Assembly (NCBI GenBank): GCA_030770545.1
Contig: CM061097.1
Location: 20,788,501 to 20,852,500, forward strand
Direction: 5' to 3'
DNA from: Macropodus opercularis
Taxonomy: Eukaryota > Chordata > Actinopteri > Anabantiformes > Osphronemidae
Length of the DNA: 64,000 bases
Part shown: one piece after another, positions 44,340 through 57,299 of the stretch
Layout: every line of letters begins with the position of its first letter
Position numbering within the stretch: position 1 is the first letter of the stretch
The notes under the pieces: model-generated
The model's database searches: none
What the model was told of the DNA's origin: nothing
What the model saw: the letters and a program-made list of their open reading frames with translations, nothing else
Program-made: the position numbers and the translations under genes

Positions 44340-45180
44340 CTCGCTACAGAGCTGGATTAATATGGTGAGAATCATCCACCCGCCGCGGTAATTCATGCAT
44401 CGTGTATTAGCCCCATCCGAGGCCGAGGGACAGCGCATCTGTCTAAACGGCCGTAAACAGTAACTTCCATTTCATCACACGACGCACAGTGGCCTAAAAG
44501 CATTTTTCATATGGACTATCATTACAAATTGAGCATCACAAATCCAGCAAATCAATAGCTATTATTATAATTTGGAAAGTGTGTAGGAGCTGCGGGAATA
44601 TTAGATTTTTCATATCGCTCATTTGTGTGGGAAGCAGGGAGGTTCATCTGGAGGAGGACAAGCCTAAAACCTGGACACAGGAGGAACATCTGGGTTGTTT
44701 TCTGGAAAATCACCTGCTTGCTGACAAAAAGCCCACAATGGCCTGATCCTTGCACAGATATCACTTGGCAAAATCATCTCTCCACAATTAGGTCTGCTCT
44801 GAGATGAGCCTCTGGCCTCCAGGTGTGTGTGTTTTGTCTGCGTTTTGGTGTGCTCGCATAGATCCCGTGACACTTTGCATATTAATCAATGACAAAACAG
44901 AGACATCCACGGCCTCATCTTCACAGCACCGGTGTCGCCTTACCAGGGTCAAAATCAGGAAGGAGTGGCAGCGGCCGCGATAAGATCGAGAGGCCTGCTG
45001 GTTCCTCCTCTCTCTGCAGGGTTTTCCTCTGAGCACATTATGGCAATGAGTTTGAGGCTTAAAGGGCTGGTGTGTCAGCCCGGTGCCAGAAGCATAAGCC
45101 CCATTCATTCCATCAAGCCTGAAATTAATTAAACAAAGCCCTGCCTCAATCACGAGAGTGGCAGCCAACACCAAATGCTA
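44340..45180. promoter_or_regulatory. Long candidate conserved non-coding block
   Basis: Sustained enhancer-like texture: GCGGTAATTCATGCATCG, GTGTATTAGCCCC, AATATTAGATTTTTC, CACAATTAGG and CTGAAATTAATTAAACAAAG occur in order. A NotI site (GCGGCCGC) lies near 44971. Overlapping open frames on both strands have no family match. The length and the low density of simple repeats make this one of the strongest regulatory candidates. Confidence 0.35.
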
Positions 45181-45357
45181 GGAAATAAAAGGGATTGTGT
45201 TTTTGTCTTTGCTAACTTTCACTTCTGTTCTTTTCAGTGTCTGAAGATGGGTTTGCTCCAATGAGTATCGTTTCACATTGCACATGAAGAAAGAGCAGCA
45301 CATGTTTTTAGGAGCCTTCTTTTCAGCTGAAACACGGGACATGACAGCAGTGGGAAG

Positions 45358-45360
<3 letters not shown>

Positions 45361-45403
<43 letters not shown>
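45361..45403 (+). repeat. (GT)n microsatellite, 43 bp
   Basis: Pure GT repeat of about 21 units, the longest perfect microsatellite in the window and probably length-polymorphic. Confidence 0.97.
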
Positions 45404-45404
<1 letters not shown>

Positions 45405-45609
45405 CTTCTGTAATGTAAATGTCTAGTTCTTATTGATTTATTAAACTAAAGGTAATAGAAGAAGCTCACATGAAAGAAGCAGTGACAGTTAAACCCACAG
45501 CTTTATCAAGTCACTTTTGTCCAGTTACACACTACTGTCCACCGCGCAGGCTCGACTAAGTCCACTAAATAATGGTGGGGGGTTGATGGATAGCTGCTAA
45601 CCACGGTGC

Positions 45610-45870
45610 CCGGACGCCTCACAATCTAGGTATAATTAACAGCAGCTATTTAATCGAGTGGCGGCTGCCAGCGGAGAGCGGAGGGAGGAGGCTGAGGCTG
45701 TCTGGCCTGGGAGGGATTGCAGCTTTGTAGCCTCTGCAGGATTCGTTTCACCTCTTTGTCTGCTCTGCCTAAGTGGCCTGACAGGCAAAATGTCTCCCAA
45801 CCTGGCATTGTTATCTGGCTGAAATGGACCTGGTCCAATCGCATGACAAGCTCTGTCTCGGTTCAAATAT
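45610..45870. promoter_or_regulatory. Candidate conserved non-coding element
   Basis: TATAATTAACAGCAGCTATT at its left, then GATTGCAGCTTTG, CTGACAGGCAAAATG and CATTGTTATCTGG (SOX- and GATA-like). The centre is GC-richer than its flanks. Two overlapping minus frames are likely chance. Confidence 0.3.
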
Positions 45871-48434
45871 CCCCTCCCTCTGCTTTTTCTCTTGGTGCCC
45901 ATTCTGTTTGTCATTATTGTGTACAATGTATGACACACTAAGAATATAGAAAAGCCTTTTGTTCTACCAGTCTGTGGGGAGCGGAAGGCAGAGCAAGACG
46001 CTGAACTACAACTGTCTGTACCTTACGTGTACCTAGTTTTAGAACATAATAACGCTCGTTCTAAGCTATAGCCGCTTCCCACTTGTTAAGCCTACGAGAA
46101 CTTTCTGTCACTCGTGTTATTGTTAAAGTTTATTTTGTGCTCTGTGCAATACAGAATAAACATGTGACTCACAGAAGTCAGGGGCTTTTGACTGCTTTCA
46201 CCCACAGTCTGAAGTGTGAAAGGACAGTTAAGAGGCCTTGTTATTAAAGGAACAACCTCCTTCAATTAATCTGCTGTATTGTGATTTTTTTTCTGTTAAT
46301 GTAGGAATTGGAGGCAGAACACTTGTATTAATAGGAAGGAAAGTGATGATGGAGATCAGGGAACCACTTGTGCTTTCATTGCCACCTCACACTGCGAGGT
46401 GAACACTTGTACCACACATTCAAATACTATAAATAACAATTACAATCAAAAGCTGCTCTGATCTGTACAGTAGCTAAACCTTTCTGTAGGTGGAACTGTA
46501 GGAACTGATTGACCCGTTTGATTTGTGGGTAATATTACTATGGTGGCTCATACTTTAGCCTTGGTGGTGGTATCTAGTGCATGTCAGGAAGCCAAACCTG
46601 GTGTATCTGCAGTGTTTCCCTGTTGGCACGTCCCTCTCACCGCCCGTTGTCCGGGTTTCCTCCCTTGTTTGCTTGGATTGATTCCTTAAAGGCTTTAAGT
46701 GTATGTTTGAAACCGTCTTTGATTTGTCAGCAAGTGGGATTATCATGCAGAAAACACTGCTTCGTTTGTCAGGGATTGGAAGGGAGGAGGGAGACGGGGT
46801 GTTTCAAGTTACACACTTGGAAAACTGTTACTTTCAGGTCCCTGTTTAGATCCATGATTACCTCCCCTGCACAATCAAAGCAGTTATAATGAAAATGCAA
46901 CAAATCACCATAGAATCCCCAGCCTTTTGTGTGGCCCACCTCCGCCCAACCCGCTCCCTCCTCCTGAAAGAATGGATCTGACATTTCAGCCTGGGAGTAG
47001 AGAATAGAGGCAGTTTGTAATGTGTGCAGCCTTGCCTTTTCTTTCTCCCCTTGTAGTAGTACTTAAGTGTCATGTTAAGCCTAAGGCAGGGAAGACTCTC
47101 AATGACCTACTCTGGCTCACAGTTGGTGTTTACTGTATCTGTGGTGGCTAAAGCGTCAGCGGAGCCTCGTCTCTTATCAGCACATAAAGTCGAACAGATT
47201 GGAGACTCAGATTTCCCCTTCCAGCCACTGTTGCTTTTCCATTGTCTGTGCCTGACAATAGTTTCACATACCCTAGAGCTTGAGTTTCTCCCCTTTTTAT
47301 TTTGCTGCGTATTCCCCTCTGTGTGTGCTGGGTATCTGCAAGCCAGTCACACAGTTGCCCAGGCAGGACCTTAGCTGGTGGAAGTGGGTGGACAGGTCAG
47401 TAGGATGGCAGGCTGTCGCAGCAGGCGCTTCTGAAACTGATCTATCTATTATTACGTCATTACACATGTCATTCAATTCATTTTCATACATAACAATATA
47501 CGACATTGGGCATCAGTAAATCATCCCAAATCCTTATCATATCCTGATAAGTGTGTGATAAGGGAAGTGGATTTTGGTGGTGTTTCTGTAAGCATTAAGT
47601 CTAAGACAGGCAACGTCTGCATACAATACACCTCATATAAAAAGCTCTGGATTGATAATTGCATTTATTTCAGGAACTACAGGTTAATTGGCATCATTCT
47701 CCTGTAAGTGTGATGTAAATGAGGTTTGACATCTTCCATTCAGGCAAGAGAAGAGACTTGCATTCACACATCTAAACATATACAATAAGCAGAGTGAACA
47801 GACGTTCGCTGAATTAACTTTACTTTGCTGTTACGGCTCTTTTCCACATTCCATTACAAACAGAATAAATGACTCACGGGTCACTAAACGCACTGAACAC
47901 ATTTAACCATACACAACAATGCTAATTATTCCTTCCTTTTGTTACACTATTATTTGGCAGGAACAGGCTGGATGATGCACAAGGTGATCGTGTATGTGAC
48001 ACACAGACGCTGAGTGCTGTGGTCCTGAAGAAGCAGTGGGGGGAGCTATAATATTAGCCAGACTGGAAAAGTTCTGGCAGTGGACAGGTGATGGGGATCA
48101 GATGTGAGTTATGAGTGGGGTCAGGAAGACACGCGTGTGAATTGATTCATTCGGTTATCAAATCAGTTCAAATCGGTTATCAGAGTTTTTACTTGACATA
48201 TGAGACAATAGTGAGTCAGGTTGAAGCGGGTAGTTATAGTTTAGTTATACAAACATTACTACTAAACAATGTGATATGAGCTACTAACCCCGTCCAATGC
48301 TTTTCTTTGTCACTGTACAGAAAATAATGGCCTTAGGTACATATGTAATTACAGTAAGTTTTAGTGTATGATCACAGTTGTCTTTACGGATTAGGGGATG
48401 TTTTAAAAAATCCACATTTCATTAGTGTGGATTT
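45871..48434. other. Non-coding DNA, nothing recognised
   Basis: Short unassigned frames; no termini of mobile elements recognised. Confidence 0.45.
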
Positions 48435-48451
48435 TATATATATATATATAT
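48435..48451 (+). repeat. (TA)n microsatellite
   Basis: Seventeen bases of alternating TA. Confidence 0.9.
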
Positions 48452-49004
48452 CAAGCAGTAGACATTTTGTGAAATTTGGACAACTGTCAGAACCTGAGGG
48501 GTTTGTGAAAACACCAAGTCATTGTGTCCACCCACACAAACACGTCTACACACAGATACTTTGATCGTCTCTTGTTAATCAAAGCAGTAAAAACAACAAA
48601 GTGCAAGCTGCAGGTTAGAGAGCAACTTCAGAACAACCCACAGCACATATCTAGACACAGCGCGTTCCTACTTCTACCCACACAGACGACTAGGGGCCCT
48701 GTCATTTTGGCTGCGGAGATTTTTCTGACAAATACTGGAGGCATTAGCAGGTGCATTACCGTACAGTGACTACGGAGCTTCTACAGCATGTGAGAATCAG
48801 AGGTGTAGTCATCATATAACAGTCCTTGGTCTACACTATATGTGTATAGTTATGCACTGAGGTGTTGGACTGTTTTTAGTTTGGACTTGATGCTAAGTGG
48901 TTTCTGAATGTCCATAGCAGATCGATTGGCCACTCTCATATCTCTCATAAATGATGTTCATACTCACTTTCAAAGAATAAATAATATAGACATCAGACCA
49001 CTGA

Positions 49005-49310
49005 AGTACCTTGGGTTGGATGAGTCCACTATGTCTTTGTTCCGCACAGAAGGTCACTGAATGTGTGGACACCACTGTGAAACATGGGGGAGGAGGTGTG
49101 ATGGTGAGGGGCTGCTGTGTTAGTGACACGGTTGGTGACCTGATAAAACCTGAGGGGACACTTGACCAGCACGGCTACCACAGCACATGGGTTTTGGAGT
49201 CTTCCATCACATGACCTGGCCTTCAGAATCGCCTGATCTACATCTGTCTCACATGGTTTCGGATGGGTTTGAGTTATTGAAAGAAAAGTTGGACATGTTG
49301 AAGAAAACAG
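49005..49310 (+). mobile_element. Tc1-family transposase relic
   Basis: The plus frame has TTVKHGGGGVMVRGCCVSD, then DTVGDL and a GTLDQHGYHS block, which match the Tc1 transposase stretch VKHGGGSVMVWGCF...GTLNQHGYHS. In another frame TWPSESPDL (about 49214-49240) matches the WPSQSPDLN motif before the catalytic Glu. The QQDNDPKH part that should lie between is absent, so about 50-60 codons are deleted. A DES near 49020 echoes the DES preceding the block. No terminal inverted repeats are visible. Confidence 0.85.
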
Positions 49311-50184
49311 TATCAATATCAATATTCAATATCATCAGTGTAAACATGCGATATTGAACATAGAGAAGGAAGGATGTGTCCAGTAGACAGTGAAGAGTTC
49401 AAAATCCTATTTATTTTATTATTTCTCCGGATATGTGCCGACATGTATTCATACTTATGTGTCTCATATAAATAATGCAAATTATTCCTCAACGTCTTAC
49501 AGCCACAGCTGTGACATCACTTTAGATGTATACACCTGCCACGTTTAGGAGGTCACTTCCCGAAATGTGGACACAAATGCAGGACTTTTTTCACACCTTC
49601 ACGTATATGCAGTACTTCCTTATTGCTGTTATTTCAGAGAATGTCTGTGCTTTCTGCCATAGCAGTGCTGAGGCCTGATACTGCTCCTCCATCAGTGAGT
49701 TAATGTGTAACAAGGGATGAGACGCTGGGAGGGAGTATTCGGAGGCCAGTCTCTCCTCACACTTCATTGTGTTGATCCAGTCGTCACCTCTGTTTGTTTG
49801 ATGGCAGTGAAACAATTGAGCTGGCAGGTTGCAGCTACCAGTGAAAACAAAGGCATCAATCACATTGTGCAAACTCCCGGTGCCTGGTCTTTCCCGGTCA
49901 ACTGAGAAGGGCTCAGCAACCAGCCGCCCTCCCCTCATCCCATGCTTACCTCAGATAAGATGGTATCTATGCCCATATGGCTTATGAACAACTGGGGAGC
50001 ATAGCAGCACATACAGGAATAGATGGATGCGATAGTGTAACTAGCATATCAGTCTTCTCAAACTAATTTATGCAGAGTTTCTGTTCTGTTTTCTGCTGTA
50101 AAACTATTACTCTTCAATCATTGCTGCCAGTATTTAATCCTTGTTAGTTCCATTCAGACTAATGTGTGATGTGGAAAAGCGTCT
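49311..50184. other. Non-coding DNA with low-complexity start
   Basis: ATCAATATCAATATTCAATATC near 49313-49336 is a degenerate short tandem stretch beside the Tc1 relic. A 115-codon minus frame at 49591-49938 is unassigned. Confidence 0.4.
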
Positions 50185-50250
50185 TACGGTCATAACATTA
50201 TTAAGAATAATGTTATAACATTACTAAGAATAATGTTATGTCAGACCGTA
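50185..50250. repeat. 66-bp interrupted palindrome made of two hairpin units
   Basis: AACATTATTAAGAATAATGTTAT is followed directly by AACATTACTAAGAATAATGTTAT: two 23-bp units, each a hairpin with arms AACATTATT/AATAATGTT (one mismatch in the second). The outer arms TACGGTC and GACCGTA close the whole structure, so one large foldback with a 4-base interruption is possible. It could be the foot of a foldback element or a small MITE-like insertion. Confidence 0.75.
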
Positions 50251-50499
50251 TCGTTTTTTCTGTGCTGAAACAAGATTTTTCGTCTGCTTCGTGAAATTAT
50301 TGTCACTAACCTGATACAGAAGACAAAATAGAGCCTGAATCAGAAAAACAGAAACAAATTGTCTCAGTTGTCAGATCTAATAGACACAAATTGTTATTTA
50401 CATCACAATAGTCTATGTATTTAAATTTGGGATGATTTAAAACGTGAGATGCTGCGTTTTAGTCTGCATAGTGTCGTTTGTCAAAGGCAGGCAGGAATC
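50251..50499. other. Non-coding DNA
   Basis: No recognised feature. Confidence 0.4.
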
Positions 50500-50830
50500 A
50501 AAGCCTCTGTACGGCACCTGTACTATATTCTTTGTGGATGGGGGACAGGGACAAAGGGGTGAACTGCACCTGTCATAATTAGAGGCATATTAAGATGGCA
50601 CCTGTCTGATAGAGAGAGAATGAATTTGCCCCTGCATACCTGCTTTTATTGTGTTGTGGGTTTATTTAAAGTTTGGAAAGTGTAATAAAATATAATCTGT
50701 CACTGTGGATGACTTGGACCTAAAAGTGCGTCTCTGGGGCACTTTAAGTGTCTGTTTGCCTTCCTGGGCCATAAACGGCAGGAGAACAAATCAATGAAAG
50801 CAGCCAGTGTCAGTGGATCAGAAACATTCA
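50500..50830. promoter_or_regulatory. Candidate conserved non-coding element
   Basis: CATAATTAGAGGC, CTGTCTGATAGAG, GGGTTTATTTAAAG and ACAAATCAATGAAAG lie in close order with no frame. Texture-based inference. Confidence 0.28.
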
Positions 50831-51169
50831 GTTGTGAGACAACTTGTTCCAGAATGAGATGTCAAATACATACTGTACAGGCACATGACAAAGATTTGGA
50901 GTGTGAAAAGCACTAAGAGTAGTTCTAGAAAAGATGAACTAACGACTTCCTTGAAGCAGGATTTGTATTTTTAAGAAGACATTTCTGGGACTTATTGATA
51001 AATAACAAGGATAATTTTTTCTCAAAATCTACAATTTCAGAAGACGCAGAAGTTCAGAGGTTGACACAAAAGACCAAGGATCCCAGTTGAGGTGTTTTTA
51101 AAGAAGCTCTTGTCCTCTTGATGGTGAAGCTGGCTCAGTGACCCTGTGTTGCTTCTGATCTGATCTGTC
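50831..51169. other. Non-coding DNA
   Basis: Nothing recognised. Confidence 0.4.
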
Positions 51170-51680
51170 ACTGGCTCATAACTTTCTTCGGTTTAGCTTT
51201 GTGTAACAGACTGAGCGGAGGAAATGAGCTCCAAGGCTCTGACCGAGAGCTCAGCATCTCTGTGTGGATCCCATGGAGAAACACAATGCAAAGCCAACTT
51301 CTAATCAGCTTGCTGTACAAACAACTAATTAGCCGTCCGCTGGCCCCTAATGATGTGCTGACAAACACACAGTGAAACGCTGGAGCTGATAAACAGCGGG
51401 AGCTGACAATTTATTCCGATTCTTATCTCAGCACAGTCGAAACAAAGGCTTGATTAGCGAGCGTTCAGTGGAGGAAGGTCAACATTTGAGAGAGGATTGC
51501 GAGCAGGAAGCGTTCTCACTGCCTCACATCGCTAATATGAGAGGGTGGCTGGCTAATCTGCTGGATGACTGGAGTGGAGCCTTTAATAGGCCACATTTGG
51601 TTGGAAGCCAAAAGAAATTCAACTCAAGGTTTATTTTTGTTTTTGGTCTCCTAATGCATTTCAGATGAATCTGCACAAAT
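51170..51680. promoter_or_regulatory. Strong candidate conserved non-coding element
   Basis: Very dense in developmental factor words: CTTCTAATCAGCTTGC, ACAACTAATTAGCCG (paired-type TAATTA), CCCTAATGATGTGCTGACA, GAAACAAAGGCTTGATTAGC (TCF/SOX-like CAAAG plus GATTA) and TCGCTAATATG. Open frames on opposite strands overlap without family matches. Confidence 0.38.
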
Positions 51681-53724
51681 GATTTTACACTAATAATGCA
51701 GCAGCGATGTGAAAGAAGCAGGCTGTGACTGTGCTCTGATGCGGCTGCATTCATCAGTCCATTAGCAGCCTTTAGAAGCAGTCACATCTGAGACGCAGAG
51801 ACTCACATGTGAGAACAAAGATGTTTTACTTATTTTATCTTTTTTGTTACAGTTATGTTTAATGTTTCTGGCCTCGCTCGCTCGTTATTTCAAGCTCCGT
51901 GCAGACTTCAGACATTCTTTTGCGCCACAGAGAATAAAAAGTGAACTTACAGTAACGTGAATATCAGTGAACAGCTGCTGCATAATAGTGTATTATCTGT
52001 TGAATGCAGCTCTTTACGTCCGCCTTGGTTTTGTCAGCTCTGCACCATGACTGCGAGCTACGGCTTTAAAGTGGCTGCATGGGTCATACCTGTCAAACAG
52101 CCCGATCGTGACATCAGATGATCTGCTTACTCTGCCGCGTTACTCCTCTGACGCAGCGTCGGAAGTATTACACTGGGGCAGTTCGATCCACACAGATACT
52201 TCCAGCATATCCCAGCTTTCCGTTGGGACCACGGGTCACACGCTAACGAAGAAACATAAGATCGTGTGACTTTATTTCAGAGTCACCCATGACTGGACGA
52301 GATGCCCAAAGTTGAACAAAGCTAGATGAACATGCAATAACTAGTCTCAGACATGAGTCACTTTACAGAAGGTGCATCTACAAGACAAAAGTGATAAAGG
52401 CCGTTTACTCTGTGAGTATCTAAACGAGCAGAAAACCTCACGTGCAGCCAGAAGAAGCTCTGATGGTTTGAAGGCAGAGTAATACATACATAGGCGCGAG
52501 CTCATGTGATTGGACATTCCAGTATTTCCCATGCAGTCCCGTGCTACTCTTGTCCATGCTGTGCAGGGGGAGTAGCTGCTGGTCTGAGAGCTGTCCCGAG
52601 GCCGACAGCAGCAGCAAACTGTCAGCCACACCACAGGTGTTGATTTATACCATTAATAATTGACCGAGTTGCTTGCGCTCTTCTGTTGGCCAGATGCCTC
52701 TCGCCACTGCCAGAGTGTGTCAGCTGCAGACTGACCTGGGCGCGTCACAGATGCAGAAATAAGACATAAATGTTTAAAATACACGCATGCACAGCAGACG
52801 CATCCCACAGCTCAGAGGCCTGCCACCTCCATTTTTCTCCTGAAGGGAGAGAGTGACACGGAAGGACAGGGAAGCCGTGTATCTTCCTGTTCCTCTGATT
52901 GCTGTGCTCTAATGAGGATGGTGGATGGTGAATCTTTTCAGAGCAAATTGTTGAAGACATCTGGCCAAGCTTTCTCTCTGATGCAGCTGAAATGTCCCTG
53001 TAGATGGTGTTGGCATGGCAACCTCTAACTGCTATTCAGCAGCGTTGTGGTTTGAAAGGTTTAGGGTCCATAGTTGAAAATCCATTTGGGCCTCTAGCAG
53101 AGCGCTCTGCACTCCACTCCCCAGTCTGGAGGTGCAATAAATACTCCCTTACCCAAGGAAAAATAGATTCTCTTTATGAATTGATGGCACTCATGGTACC
53201 AACATATCTTTGTTGTTTGCCTGTGTTATAAAGGGCTTATTAGTGGTAACACAATGGAGTGGTTTGGCAATGGAAGTGTAGGGAAAATCTTGCCTTAATG
53301 GAAATGCTAAGACAATTTTTGTCTTTTCGGGTCTGGTTAAAATCCAAATATAGAACATTACAATAAATTGAGCACTGCTCTGTAGCACTACAGCCAGGTA
53401 GCCCCATAGCACAGGCGCTGGATGGAAGAATTAGGTGGATGTGGGGAAGTGATGGGGTGAAGAGTGGAGGGGGATCGGGGGTGTGAGGGGCTTAGGTCCA
53501 TCCCCACAGTTGGCTCCCTACAACAACACTTAATGACCCCTGTACTTCAACTGAGATGAGACACTCCATCCACAGAATTATCTGAAGGACGCTGTGTTTG
53601 AGAAAATTATCTCATCCTCAGAGACAAAATTGCAGGGAACTTATCATTACAATTAGCATACTTTGGTCCTTTGACGCATTTTAAGTAGGCAAACCAAATA
53701 ACCGACCATGTCAGCGTTCAGATT
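51681..53724. other. Non-coding DNA, nothing recognised
   Basis: Short unassigned frames only. Confidence 0.45.
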
Positions 53725-53747
53725 CACACACACACACACACACACAC
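53725..53747 (+). repeat. (CA)n microsatellite
   Basis: 23 bp of CA repeats. Confidence 0.95.
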
Positions 53748-54521
53748 GTACAGATTCATTAGCTGTACTGCTTTTGCTTAAAACAATGAATTTCATCGTG
53801 GCAGGAGTGCTAAATAATATTACTGTTGCCCTAATGACTCTGACTGTGAGGTCTCTCCTCTTTTCTTAGGAATAAATCTTAGTGGGTCCAGAAACACAGG
53901 GAAGGTACCGTAATTAGGATTCAAAGCCCCGTCTTGTCACCCTCAAATGAATGGGTCACTTACAGCAGCACTAATCATCAAGTCTGGAGCCCAAATTAAT
54001 ATTTAACAGCAGATCAATACGTAGAAAGCGCATAAAACAATACAGAATGTCACATGAAGAATCTTGTGCCCCACAGGTTTCGTATTTTCTGTTGTTTATT
54101 GTTGCCACATTAAGGTACTGTCCTCTTTTTTCATCTGCTCTTTATTTAAATACAGCATCCTAAGTTAAAGTGTGGTTATAGTCTAAATAACAATGGCTAT
54201 TTCACTGATGTGGAAGTTCATCTATGAATATTTATAAATTAACTGTGCAAAATACATAAAGACTAATAAAGAGAAATCTGTTCAAACGACGGTTGACATA
54301 ACTTCACTACAAGCTACAGGTGAGTGAGAGGACGGTCTAAGCTTTATTTTGTGTCTTGGCATTTAAAAGTAGCTTCCTCAGATCACGATCCCTGTGACTC
54401 CAAATTCCTAACGAGTAATCTCTCAACTGCATTTTCCTTCCGACCGCATCCGCTAGTCACAGTCACTATACACGTCAGGACGCCGGATATGCACAGCGGC
54501 TTTATTGTTGATTTCTATATA
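53748..54521. other. Non-coding DNA
   Basis: Nothing recognised between the two microsatellites. Confidence 0.45.
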
Positions 54522-54543
54522 TGTGTGTGTGTGTGTGTGTGTG
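54522..54543 (+). repeat. (TG)n microsatellite
   Basis: 22 bp of TG repeats after a short TATAT lead-in. Confidence 0.95.
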
Positions 54544-55839
54544 AATTGCCATTTTTACTGTACAGTAACTGTAACATTAACTTATCTTAACAACACCATC
54601 TCATGTGATTAGTGTAATTACAATAATCACTGTCCTGAACCTTAATCATCCTGCAATTAAAAACAGACACTAGAAGGACACAAGTAACAACAAAAGTATT
54701 AGCATTTATGTCATAAAACATTGTCTCTGACCATAACAAAGTCCCATTTTGTCATTCTGACATTTGTCGTTCTTTACAACTGCTGACAGTGTGAAACTAC
54801 GGCTGTTGATATGGTTTCCGTTTATTTTCTAGCCTCTATAACAGCTTGACATGCAGCAGGTTGTGGAACTGCTCTACAACCAGGTGTGATGCAATCACGT
54901 AGCTTCATCCAGTCTGCAACCACCCAAAGTTTGCTTTCTGTAAAAGCAGGAATATCTTTTATAGTGACAGCCTGAAAAGGATCTGATGCAGAAGTAAACA
55001 GAACAAATTCACATGTCGAACGTGAGTAAATGCATTTGTATTTACAAAGATCAGGTCACTTAAAGGAATTCTCATACACTACTATGTCCTTATGATTACT
55101 CAGTTTTTGGTTATGACCACCGTCCATCCAGCAATTAATATTTAATTGAATAAATAATGTTAATAATAATGATAACTCATTAAACACATAAATACAGAGA
55201 GACGTGGCAGCAAACATTAGCTACTTTGCAAACTCTGCAAGATCTTACATACAAGCATTTCCGGGTCAGGTGGTTACCATAGAAACAAAAATCAAGTTCT
55301 CTTTAACTACACAGTTCTTTGACATAAATTCATATAATTTATGAAGCAGCAGATTTGTTATATATTTCTGTTTGGTACTGTTCCGTACTAACAGAAATAT
55401 CAGTTTTAGGTTGAGGAGAAGGAAATTAAATGATGTCATAGCTGTCATTGCTGAAGAGGTTCTGCATTTTATGTATAAGAGTGTTTGTTATTACACCGTT
55501 ATGTTGTAAAATATATAAATCACCTCAACAAATTCAAAGGACGCTGTGTAACATGAAATATTTCTTTTGCACTCGCTACATTTCCATCCTTTTTATGCCG
55601 CGTCTGCAGGTCAGTTGCTATGGCAACCCAAGCAGAGGAAGACTAGTGTTTAATTGATCCACTAATGCATTTAGCTGCACACTCACCAGTAAGTTGCCTT
55701 TGTTTCCAGGTCACATTTTAGGGACAGACATTTACATAAAAGCATTTGCTGTTGCTAGAACCAATCATTATCAGCAGTTTGTGCTTTCTGTCCTTTGCCA
55801 ACAAATGTGGTGTAAACACTGACTATTAAAAGCTACAAT
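54544..55839. other. AT-rich non-coding DNA
   Basis: AT content is high between 55080 and 55400. No feature recognised. Confidence 0.45.
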
Positions 55840-56040
55840 ATTGCCTCATCAGGGAATTATTATAATACTAATGCTGGTGGGAAACATAATAAGTTTGGCA
55901 GGAGCTTTCTCCCAACAGTCAGTAATATGGGAAATGCTAATTAATAGTTGCATTACAAACAAAAGAAGTCCCCAGGAGTCATTCACTATTAGACCACTAT
56001 ATCTATTATGTACTTTTACCACATCAAGTGCACAGTGAAA
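55840..56040. promoter_or_regulatory. Candidate conserved non-coding element
   Basis: GGAATTATTATAATAC, CATAATAAGTTTGGC and GCTAATTAATAGTTGC sit in about 200 bp where both strands happen to be open. Texture-based inference. Confidence 0.28.
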
Positions 56041-57299
56041 CAAGGCGGAATAGAGATACAGTACGGTCGCTGCTGAGAATCCAATAAGTGCTTTGGTGAT
56101 GAGTCTGGGTTTCAGTGATATAAATCGTCACCCTCTAAAAATAATAGATATACATATTATTCTGTTGTCATAACTGAACAAAACTTCAGATGTACAGATG
56201 TGTCTCACTTTAGCAAGAAAATCATTTTGGTCGAAAATGACTAAGGCGGTGAAATATCATATCATTTCACATGTATGCAAATAAAATTCATTTACACTAG
56301 ACGCAGTGAAAGCTCGCATTCACTGCGTGGGCTCTGTTACATGTACAGGATGCACGTTTTGTTTTGTACGTCTTAGTGTCGGACAGAACGTCTCCGCCCT
56401 GGACCTGACCAGCTGGGCAGGTAGTTCAGCCAAGGAGGAGTCCTCTGAAATACTTAGCAGAACTATTAGCAAATATATCAACGTCATGTCAGGGGCAGCC
56501 TGTGCAGGGGTCAGACAACAGTGTGGTCTCTGAAAAGCAACACATTCATAGATTTTAGCTTAAATCCAGGCGCTGTCTGTTCTCTGAAAGGCTTTTTCTC
56601 CAACTTCTGTATTTCTACATTCAATTCTTGAAAACTTCATTATTACATACTTGAATATCCAACCGCGCAGCACAACATCAAGTTTGTCTCCCTAAAGTAT
56701 TATTCCACTTTTTTATATACAATCACAGCATGTGGTTATGGTTAGGAAATGATTCTGGTCTGGCTTAATAGAAAAAAATGGTGAATTCAGACATGACACC
56801 AATTTTCATCATTACAGTGCTTTTGTTACCTAAACACAGCAAAATACAGGACTCTTCCAGCAACCAGCCCTGCAAGAAGCAACCGAATAATGCAGTAATA
56901 ATAACAATAAATAGTTCTCGCTACGCTACAATAAATCAATTAGGACGAATGCATGAACTTCGAATGTGCAGTCTGCTGGGAATCATTTTCACTGCAGTAA
57001 ATCGGAAGTTTGGAGAGGCTCCCTCTGAAGCAGAAGGTGAACCAGTAAGACACCAGGTGAAGCAACACGCTGTTGATGTATTTGCCACCATGTCACCGGG
57101 AGACGAAAGACTGTGTGGGCACGATGTGATCAAATCTCACCAGCCATTACTGCAATTTGGAGAAAATTGAACTCGGCACAGAGGCAGGACTGTGAAAAGC
57201 AAGAAAGTGCAGGACTGAGTAATTCTCCTCAGAAACAGGACAGCATGAGCGGGTAAGTGGGTGGTGCTTTACAAGTCCTGAGCAGATTCCAGTGTGTAC
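56041..57299. other. Non-coding DNA; unassigned 130-codon frame
   Basis: The plus frame at 56778-57170 has no recognisable domain or splice context. At 56374-56426 a segment is flanked by CTTAG and CAG|GTAG, resembling an exon, but none of its frames is recognised. Confidence 0.35.

Noticed and set aside
56374..56426. Small exon between CTTAG and CAG|GTAG
   Set aside because: The splice-like signals are weak and none of the frames gives a recognisable or clearly biased peptide.
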